From NCBI GenBank assembly GCA_964593865.1, contig CAZQKE010000093.1, positions 1-64,000 of the forward strand: a DNA stretch of 64,000 nucleotides. The letters run 5' to 3'. A program made the translations under genes and the position numbers. Positions 41,928 through 49,086 of this stretch are shown piece by piece (the first letter of the stretch is position 1; the number at the start of each line of letters is the position of its first letter). The notes under the pieces were generated by a model. It ran no database searches. It was not told the origin of the DNA and saw only the letters and a list, made by a program, of their open reading frames with translations. Source of the DNA: CAZQKE01 sp964593865. Its GTDB lineage: Bacteria; Chloroflexota; Anaerolineae; JAAYZQ01.

Positions 41928-44765
41928 ATGGTTTCAGGTCTTACGGTACGACCAAAGCGCGGGTTGGCTTCTCGCCTGGCATGGTCTTTTATCCTGCTGG
42001 CCGGCATCCTGTTGCTGACGATGGGAACGATTTTGATCCTGGTCAGCTACAACGCCCAGAGAGAACAGGTCGTGATCCGCCAACAAAAAACGGCCAACGA
42101 GATCGCCAGCTTGGTCTCAACCTATCTGGCCCAAGCCCAAAACGCCCTGATCTTGCACAGCCAGGCAGGCAAAGACCTCCTTTGGTACAGCGCAGAATCC
42201 CAAACAGCCGCCCTGCGCTCCATCTTGGAGCTTTACCCCGGCCTCTTTGAAGAAGTGATCCTTTTGGATGAGGAAGGGAATGAACTGGCCCGCGTCTCCC
42301 AATTCCACACCTTTTTGCTGGAGGAGCTAGGCTCCCAAGCCGATTCCCCTGCCTTCCGGGCAGCGTCTCAAGGGCAACCCTACATCGCCCACCAAGTCCA
42401 GATTTCTCCCTATAGCTCCCTGCCTGTGCTTGACATGGCAGCCCCCGTTCAAAGCGGAACGCAGAAAGGGGTGCTTTTGGGAAGGGTCAGCATCAAGAAC
42501 ATGTGGAACGTGCTGGCCCAAGCCGAGATCGGTGAGAGCGGTTACGTTTACATCGTAGATAGCTACACCGGTCAGCTGATCGCCCACTCCGACCTCTCCC
42601 TCTTTCTCTCTTTACAGGGGCACGACCTAACCCACATCCCCATCGTGCGGCAAGCCGTATCCGGTCAGACCGAGTTTACCCACCAGTACCGAGGTCTGTC
42701 GGGGGAACCGGTCATCGGTGCAGCGACCCCCTTCACCATCACCGATTGGACCTTGATCGCCGAGATCCCCACCCGCGAGGCCCTGGCCGGTGTACGGCAG
42801 ATGATCTACCTTCTCATCGGCCTGATCCTGGTGGGCGTGTTGATCGCCGCCGTGCTGGGGGCCGTTATCCCCCGACGCATCGTCCAACCCCTGCTCGCCC
42901 TGCAAAAGGGCGCCCAAGAGATCGGACGGGGTAACCTAGACTATGTGGTGGAGGTGAAAACCGGCGACGAGATTCAGGACCTGGCCGAATCGATCAACGA
43001 CATGGCCGCCAGCCTCAAACGCTCTCGGCAACAATTGGAGCGCTGGGGGCGGGAGTTGGAAGTCCGCGTTGAAGAGCGCACCCGCGAACTGGCCGAAGCA
43101 TCGGCCCGCACAGAACGCCGTGCCATGCAGCTCCAGATCGTCGCCGAGGTGGCCCACGCCATCGCCTCCGTGCGCGATCTGGACCGGCTCCTTTCCGAAG
43201 TGACCCGCCTTATCAGCGAGCGGTTTGGCTGGTATCATGTGGGAGTCTTTTTGCTAGATGACCGCAACGAATACGCCATCCTGCAGGCGGCCAATAGCGA
43301 AGGCGGCAAACGGATGCTCAAGCGGGGACATATGCTCCGCGTGGGCCAAGAAGGCATCGTCGGTATCGTCGCCGGGAGCGGCCAACCCCGTATCGCCCTG
43401 GACGTGGGCGAGGACGCCATCTACTTCGACAACCCGGACCTACCCCTCACCCGTTCTGAAATGGCCCTCCCCCTCAAGGTCGGCGAGCGAGTCATCGGCG
43501 TCCTAGACGTGCAGAGCACCGAACCGGCAGCCTACGATGAGGCGGACATCTCCTTGCTCGGCAGCCTGGCCAACCAGATCGCCGTTGCCATTGAGAACGT
43601 TCGCCTCTTGGAGCGGACCCGGCAAGCGTTGGAGGAAGTCCGGCGGTTGCACCGTCGTTACGTGCAACGTGAGTGGACCGAGGTAACGGAGCAAGAAGGT
43701 GAGATCATCTACGAATACACCCGCCTGGGCCATCCTCTGCCGCCCGACGCCCTGCTGCCGGAAATTGAGATCGCCTTGCAGGAAGGAGACGTCGTTGCCC
43801 TGCCCGAAATCGCCGCCGGAGAAAACGGTGACCACAAGCGTCAAGGGGCCGCCCGTGCTGCTTTGGCCGCTCCGATAAAAATCCGAGATCAGATCATCGG
43901 CGTTGTGGACCTGCACGAGATCACCGGTCCTCGTCGGTGGACGGAGGATGAAATCTCCCTGGTGCGGGCCATCAGCGATCAGATGGCCTTGGCCCTGGAA
44001 AACGCCCGCCTCTTCGCCCAGACTCAACGGGCATTGCAGGAAACGGAATCCCTTTACCGCGCCGGGGTGGAGCTGAACGCCGCCCAGAATTACGATCAAG
44101 TCTTGCAGGCATTGCGGGCACACACCCTATTGGGCAAAGCCGACCACAACATCAGCCTCAACCTCTTCAACCGGCCCTGGCAGGGCGACGATATGCCCGA
44201 ATGGAGCATTCCCGTTGCGCGTTGGGGAACGCTGCCGCCCGGTGCCGCCCGCCCTCGCTACCCGTTGCGGGCATTCCCTTCGGCCCGCCACCTGCTATCA
44301 CCGGACCATCCCACCCTGATCACCGATATTGCCACCGACCCTAGGCTGGACGAAAACGCCCGTTACCTCTATCTGCAGGTGTTCCAGGGGCGCAGCACCA
44401 TCTTTGTCCCCCTGACGGTCGCCGGCGAGTGGATCGGATATGTCAACGCCATCTACACCCAACCCACCGAATTCCCGGAAGCCGAAGTCCGGCATCTGAT
44501 GTCCCTGGCCGGGCAAGCGGCGGTCCTCGTGCAAAACCTACGTCGCCTGCAGGAGATCGAGGCTCGCGCCCGCCGCGAAGCCCTCATCCGCGAGATCGGA
44601 GCAAAAGTCAGCCGCTCCATAGACCTGGAGACCGTGTTGCAAACCGCCGTCCGAGAACTGGGGCAAGCCCTGGGTGTCCAACAAGCGTTTATCCGCATGG
44701 GCACGCCACCGACCGAAGGGCTGCCGGAACAAACCCGAGAGCAAACAGAACCTATTGACGAATAA
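41928..44765 (+). CDS. Kinase-less receptor: Cache, HAMP, GAF, Trp-type GAF, GAF
   Basis: 945 aa. TM1 (about 12-38), an extracytoplasmic double-Cache-like domain (40-284; ESGYVYIVDSYTGQLIAHSD is the typical membrane-distal strand pair), TM2 (288-314), HAMP (316-367), GAF (398-564; FGWYHVGVFLLD), Trp-type GAF (567-700; VQREWTEVTEQ, APIKIRDQIIGVVD), a further GAF (704-877) and the C-terminal module (GAKVSRSIDLETVLQTAVRELG..FIRMGTPPT) with an acidic tail. No kinase. The start follows AGAGGAAGG. Its last codons contain the -35 box of the next transcription unit. Confidence 0.88.
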   Translation: MVSGLTVRPKRGLASRLAWSFILLAGILLLTMGTILILVSYNAQREQVVIRQQKTANEIASLVSTYLAQAQNALILHSQAGKDLLWYSAESQTAALRSILELYPGLFEEVILLDEEGNELARVSQFHTFLLEELGSQADSPAFRAASQGQPYIAHQVQISPYSSLPVLDMAAPVQSGTQKGVLLGRVSIKNMWNVLAQAEIGESGYVYIVDSYTGQLIAHSDLSLFLSLQGHDLTHIPIVRQAVSGQTEFTHQYRGLSGEPVIGAATPFTITDWTLIAEIPTREALAGVRQMIYLLIGLILVGVLIAAVLGAVIPRRIVQPLLALQKGAQEIGRGNLDYVVEVKTGDEIQDLAESINDMAASLKRSRQQLERWGRELEVRVEERTRELAEASARTERRAMQLQIVAEVAHAIASVRDLDRLLSEVTRLISERFGWYHVGVFLLDDRNEYAILQAANSEGGKRMLKRGHMLRVGQEGIVGIVAGSGQPRIALDVGEDAIYFDNPDLPLTRSEMALPLKVGERVIGVLDVQSTEPAAYDEADISLLGSLANQIAVAIENVRLLERTRQALEEVRRLHRRYVQREWTEVTEQEGEIIYEYTRLGHPLPPDALLPEIEIALQEGDVVALPEIAAGENGDHKRQGAARAALAAPIKIRDQIIGVVDLHEITGPRRWTEDEISLVRAISDQMALALENARLFAQTQRALQETESLYRAGVELNAAQNYDQVLQALRAHTLLGKADHNISLNLFNRPWQGDDMPEWSIPVARWGTLPPGAARPRYPLRAFPSARHLLSPDHPTLITDIATDPRLDENARYLYLQVFQGRSTIFVPLTVAGEWIGYVNAIYTQPTEFPEAEVRHLMSLAGQAAVLVQNLRRLQEIEARARREALIREIGAKVSRSIDLETVLQTAVRELGQALGVQQAFIRMGTPPTEGLPEQTREQTEPIDE

Positions 44766-44783
44766 CCCTTTTTGGTGTATACT
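44755..44783 (+). promoter_or_regulatory. Internal promoter before the methyltransferase gene
   Basis: TTGACG, a 17-bp spacer and TATACT. The -35 box lies in the final codons of the preceding receptor gene. It would start a separate transcript for methyltransferase, small RsbR-N-like protein, hybrid kinase and threonine synthase-receiver. Confidence 0.75.
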
Positions 44784-44822
44784 CGGCGGGCAATCAGCCG
44801 ATCACATTGCAGGGAGGAAACA

Positions 44823-45626
44823 ATGAGCGGAATCGACCTAACCGACGCGACCAGGCCCAATGCCGGACGGATCTATGACTATCTGCTCGGCGGCCACCAC
44901 AACTTTGAAATAGACCGCCGGGCGGCGGAGCAACTGATCCAACTCGCACCCTTTGCCCCCAAAATGGCACGGCTACAACGCTGGTGCCTGCAGGACCTGG
45001 CGGTGGAACTGACCGAAAAGCGGGGCTTTGACGTGATCTTGGACTTTGCTTCCGGCCTGCCGACCAACGACCACATCCACTACGTCGTACCGGAGGGCAC
45101 AACCGTCATCTATTCGGACTATGATCCGGTAGTGGTGGAATACGCCCGCGAGATCCTGGCCGATACCCCCAACGTCTACTTCTTTCAGGCGAACGCCGCA
45201 CGGCCGGAGGAATTGCTGAATCACCCCCAAGTACAAAATATCCTGGGGGGGCGACGGTCCGTTGCTCTGGTCTATTGGGGGGTGACGGGGTTCCTGACCG
45301 ACGACGAGATCACCCACGCCGCCCAAACTCTCTACGAGTGGGCCGAGGAGGGAAGCTGCTGGGCCTTCAACGCCCAGGGGGCCGGAGCCAACCCCGACGA
45401 TCCCGGCGCAGCACGGGCGTTGGAGATCTACAAACAGATGGGGCAGCCTTTTCACGTCCGCCCTCTGGAGCAATACCTGCAACTGATCCGACCCTGGAAA
45501 CCCGACGAGAAAGGCTTCATCCCCCTGCTGGAATGGCACGGCTTGGATGACAGCACAATGGATACCAGGGACATAGAACAATTCGGCGCGGCAGGCGGTG
45601 GCTACGGAGCCTATTTGGTCAAGTAG
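44823..45626 (+). CDS. SAM-dependent methyltransferase, DUF574/Methyltransf_19 type
   Basis: 267 aa. It opens with the family hallmark RPNAGRIYDYLLGGHHNFEIDR and has a SAM-binding loop ILDFASGLPTNDHIH, an acidic strand end VIYSDYDPVVVEYAR and a late WGVTGFLTDDE segment. The family is abundant in actinobacteria and its physiological substrates are mostly unknown. The start follows GGGAGG with a five-base spacer and is consistent with the promoter at 44755. It stands eight bases before the RsbR-N-like gene and is likely co-transcribed with it. Actinobacterial affinity could mean transfer, but base composition matches its neighbours. Confidence 0.88.
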   Translation: MSGIDLTDATRPNAGRIYDYLLGGHHNFEIDRRAAEQLIQLAPFAPKMARLQRWCLQDLAVELTEKRGFDVILDFASGLPTNDHIHYVVPEGTTVIYSDYDPVVVEYAREILADTPNVYFFQANAARPEELLNHPQVQNILGGRRSVALVYWGVTGFLTDDEITHAAQTLYEWAEEGSCWAFNAQGAGANPDDPGAARALEIYKQMGQPFHVRPLEQYLQLIRPWKPDEKGFIPLLEWHGLDDSTMDTRDIEQFGAAGGGYGAYLVK

Positions 45627-45634
45627 GGGAACCG

Positions 45635-46078
45635 ATGCAAAGATCACACCTCCCGGATCGGGAACGGTTGGCATCCGCCCTGGCCGATAGCCTGTACAAA
45701 ACGATCTTTTCCGGTGGCCTGCGCATCACGCCGCGCCGGGTGCAACAGATCGCCCGGCAGATCGCCGCTACCTTTTCCCACTTTGCAGCGGAAGGGGATG
45801 AGCAAAAAGTACAAGCCCAGGGCCGAACCCTGGCCGCCGATGGATTGGGGCCGCCCTCCATCCTGGCCCTGAGCGAAACACTGTGCCGCTCTCAAAACGG
45901 CACCGGCTCCAACCCCGACCTTGCCACCCGCTTCATCGTAGCCATGCTGGGCGGCTACATGACAGAACGCGAGAAGCGCATCGTGCGCGAGCAGGAACGC
46001 ATCCGACGGGCCTGGCAGCGTACCCTGGAAAGCCGCCGAGGAACCGCTCAAAATGTCGGCTTTATTGCGGATGGATGA
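45635..46078 (+). CDS. Small stand-alone RsbR-N-like helical protein
   Basis: 147 aa, apparently all-helical. It parallels the first 145 residues of the hybrid kinase that follows: SLYKTIFSGGLRITPRRVQQ matches VLRETLFSSRGTVRPASLPH, GLGPPSILALSETL matches GLGEDAVLGLSRTT, and both end in a helix REKRIVREQERIRRAW / REDLIVEEQERIRAAL. It is therefore a free copy of the kinase sensor domain, perhaps a regulator that competes for or oligomerises with the kinase N terminus (inference). The non-haem globin-like fold of RsbR N-termini is a possible structural class. Confidence 0.65.
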   Translation: MQRSHLPDRERLASALADSLYKTIFSGGLRITPRRVQQIARQIAATFSHFAAEGDEQKVQAQGRTLAADGLGPPSILALSETLCRSQNGTGSNPDLATRFIVAMLGGYMTEREKRIVREQERIRRAWQRTLESRRGTAQNVGFIADG

Positions 46079-46089
46079 GGAAACGACGG

Positions 46090-49086
46090 ATGAACGACAA
46101 AGGTGAGTTGGCAGACATTGAAGCCCGGTTTGCGGAGCTGCAAACCGAGTTGGCCGCTGCCTACCGACGCGTCCTCCGGGAAACATTGTTCAGCAGCAGG
46201 GGCACGGTCCGGCCGGCCTCCTTGCCCCACATTGCCGAGGAAGAGGTCCGCGCCGTGCTGGCCTTCCTCCGGGAACCGGACCGGGACTATGCCTTCCACC
46301 GGGGCGCGCAGCTGTGCGACATCGGCCTGGGGGAAGATGCCGTCTTGGGCCTGAGCCGCACCACACGCCGTTTCTGCCTGGATCACCTACCGTCGGAACT
46401 GCAGATAGCAGCCGTTGAAGCGGTGGAATCGTATTACGAACCCGTCCTCCGAGGCTTTCTCCAAAGGCGGGAGGACCTGATCGTAGAAGAACAAGAGCGC
46501 ATCCGTGCTGCCTTACATCGCTCCCTGACCCGCACAACAACCCACCTGGAAGTGATCGCCGAACTGGCTCGCTCCACCACCTCTATCCTAGATCTGGACG
46601 AACTCCTGAGCACGGCAGTTGACCGGATCGGCAAACGATTGAATCTGTACTATGTTGGCGTCTTTCTGGTAGATGACTACCGCCGTTGGGCCATCCTGCG
46701 GGCCGGGAGTGGCCCGGCAGGACAAGAAATGCTACAGCAGGGTTATAAACTGGCCCTAGGCGGCGATTCGGCAGTAGGGCGGTGCATAGCTTCGGAGGAA
46801 CCTTATCTGGTTTCCGACGTGAAAAGCAAGAAACTGATCAACCCCCTGCTGCCGGAGACCCGTTCCGAACTGGCCCTGCCCCTGATCAGCCGAGGCCAAG
46901 TCATCGGCGCGATCACCCTCCAGAGCAAACAAGCCCACGCCTTCCAGGAGCAGGATATTGCCGTGCTGCGCATCCTGGCCGATCAGCTTTCCAACGCCAT
47001 CGAGAACTCGCGTCTCTTTGCCCAAGCCCAGACCAGCCTGCAAGAAGCCCAGGAAGCCCAACGCCGCTACCAGCAGGATAGATGGACCGGCGGCTCTGCT
47101 CTCCCCACACCGGCCTTTTTGTATGAGGTCAACCGCGACTCCCTGGTCCCCATGCAGGACCTTTGGCGGCCCGAAATGGAAGAGGCAGCCCGCCGACGCC
47201 AACCGGTTGCCATAACTCCCGGCGACGACACCCCGGCGGCCCTGGCTGCCCCGATCACCTTGCGCGGCCAGGTGATCGGCATGTTGGATTTTGTAGACCC
47301 GGACCGGCCCCAGGGCTGGACCGAAGACGACATCGCCCTGATCCAAACCCTGAGCGACCAGATCGCCCTGGCCGCCGAAAACGCCCGCCTCTTTGCCGAT
47401 GCCCAGCGTCGCGCCGAACAGATGGCAACCCTGAACCGCATCGGCCTGGCCCTCTCCGCCGCGTTGGAACTGGAGTCGGTGCTCCAAACCCTGTACGAAC
47501 AATGTCGCCAGGTTCTGATCGCCGATACCTTTTATGTGGCCCTTTACGACGAAGAGACGGGAACCGTGGAATTTCCCCTCCTGACAGGGCGAAAGGGGAA
47601 AATAGAAATGGAGCCGATGAGCATAGAAACGCCGAGCCTGACGACCTATATCATCCAGACAGGGGAAATGCTCTACCTACCCGACGCCCAAAACCTTCCT
47701 CCCGACGCTCCCTACGTCGCCCTCCCCATCAGCGACATGCCCAACCACTCCTACATCGGCGTCCCGCTGACGGCACGGGGCAAGATCATCGGCGTCCTGT
47801 CCATCCAGGCCTCCGAGCCAAACGCTTACAGCGACGAAGACATTGAACTGCTGAGCACCATCGCCACCCAAGCATCAATCGCCATCGAGAACGCCCGCGC
47901 CTACGAACGGCTGCGCGAGACCGCCGAAAAACTGCGCGAAGTGGACCGGCTCAAAACCCAATTCCTGGCCAACATGTCCCACGAACTGCGTACCCCCCTC
48001 AACTCAATCATCGGCTTTTCGCGCGTCATGCTCAAGGGCATCGACGGTCCCCTCACCGAGCTACAGGAAACCGACCTGCAATCCATCTACAACAGCGGCC
48101 AGCACCTGCTCAGCCTCATCAACAGCATCCTGGATATGTCCAAAATCGAAGCGGGCAAGATGGACCTTTCCTTCGAGGAAGTGGACCTACACGGCATCTT
48201 CCAAGCCGTCCTTTCCACCGCCCGCGGTCTGCTCAAGGACCGCCCCATCAAACTCATCTCGGACATCCCGGAGGAACTACCCACCGTCTGGGCCGATGCC
48301 CAGCGCATCCGACAGGTGCTCATCAACCTGGTATCCAACGCAGCCAAGTTTACGGAAGAAGGCCACATCGCCATCCGCGCCACAGCAGATGAAGAGTTTG
48401 TGACCATCAGCGTCAGCGATACCGGCATCGGCATTGATCCCGAAGCACAAAAACGGTTGTTCATCCCCTTCCAGCAGGTAGACGCCTCCACTACCCGCCG
48501 CGCCGAAGGGACCGGCTTGGGCTTGGCCATCAGCCGCAGCTTCATTGAAATGCACGGCGGCGAAATCTGGGTGGAAAGCGAACCGGGCAAAGGGTCCACC
48601 TTCTTCTTTACCCTGCCGGTCTATGCCTCCTTGCGGCGCAAGGAAGAACAAAAAGGAGAAATAGACCCCGACATCCCCGCGGTCCTCGTAGTGGACGACG
48701 ATGAAGGAGTCATCACCCTCCTGAGACGCTACCTAGAGAACGAAGGCTACCAAGTGATCGGCGTCCAGCAGTCCCACACCGCCGTGGAGACGGCCCGGCA
48801 ACTGGCCCCCTACCTGTCCGCCATTACCCTGGACGTGGTGATGCCCAACATGGACGGCTGGCAGATCTTGCGTGAACTCAAACAGGATAAAGAGACCAAA
48901 GACATCCCCGTCATCCTGTGCAGCATCGTGGAGGGCCTAGAACACGGTCTGGATCTGGGGGCCGCAGCCTGCTTACAGAAGCCGGTCACCCGCGACGAAA
49001 TCGTCGAAGCGATCAGATCGGCGGGCCGGACCAGACCAAAACCGAACCAGTCCAAGAGAGAGCCGAATGAAAGAGATATGGATTGA
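46090..49086 (+). CDS. Hybrid histidine kinase: RsbR-N-like, GAF, Trp-GAF, GAF, HisKA, HATPase, receiver
   Basis: 998 aa, soluble. An N-terminal helical domain (1-145), GAF (153-316), Trp-type GAF (317-438; RYQQDRWTGG, LWRPEMEEA) and GAF (440-610) lead to HisKA with His631 in NMSHELRTPLNS and a complete HATPase (LVSNAAKFT, DTGIGID, GTGLGLAIS). The C-terminal receiver has an LVVDDD acidic cluster, Asp915 in ITLDVVMPNMDG and Lys in QKPV. It shares its Trp-type GAF with the kinase-less receptors and is the only fully canonical HisKA kinase within the array. ATG 46090 is chosen for its GAGGAAA ribosome binding site. It overlaps the threonine synthase-receiver gene by 20 bp. Confidence 0.93.
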   Translation: MNDKGELADIEARFAELQTELAAAYRRVLRETLFSSRGTVRPASLPHIAEEEVRAVLAFLREPDRDYAFHRGAQLCDIGLGEDAVLGLSRTTRRFCLDHLPSELQIAAVEAVESYYEPVLRGFLQRREDLIVEEQERIRAALHRSLTRTTTHLEVIAELARSTTSILDLDELLSTAVDRIGKRLNLYYVGVFLVDDYRRWAILRAGSGPAGQEMLQQGYKLALGGDSAVGRCIASEEPYLVSDVKSKKLINPLLPETRSELALPLISRGQVIGAITLQSKQAHAFQEQDIAVLRILADQLSNAIENSRLFAQAQTSLQEAQEAQRRYQQDRWTGGSALPTPAFLYEVNRDSLVPMQDLWRPEMEEAARRRQPVAITPGDDTPAALAAPITLRGQVIGMLDFVDPDRPQGWTEDDIALIQTLSDQIALAAENARLFADAQRRAEQMATLNRIGLALSAALELESVLQTLYEQCRQVLIADTFYVALYDEETGTVEFPLLTGRKGKIEMEPMSIETPSLTTYIIQTGEMLYLPDAQNLPPDAPYVALPISDMPNHSYIGVPLTARGKIIGVLSIQASEPNAYSDEDIELLSTIATQASIAIENARAYERLRETAEKLREVDRLKTQFLANMSHELRTPLNSIIGFSRVMLKGIDGPLTELQETDLQSIYNSGQHLLSLINSILDMSKIEAGKMDLSFEEVDLHGIFQAVLSTARGLLKDRPIKLISDIPEELPTVWADAQRIRQVLINLVSNAAKFTEEGHIAIRATADEEFVTISVSDTGIGIDPEAQKRLFIPFQQVDASTTRRAEGTGLGLAISRSFIEMHGGEIWVESEPGKGSTFFFTLPVYASLRRKEEQKGEIDPDIPAVLVVDDDEGVITLLRRYLENEGYQVIGVQQSHTAVETARQLAPYLSAITLDVVMPNMDGWQILRELKQDKETKDIPVILCSIVEGLEHGLDLGAAACLQKPVTRDEIVEAIRSAGRTRPKPNQSKREPNERDMD

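Noticed and set aside
13536..44765. Bilin-binding phytochrome-type GAF domains
   Set aside because: No PHY domain or conserved chromophore-Cys context was seen. The Cys in SMVGWC-type motifs is missing from several copies (for example near 16110 and 43365).
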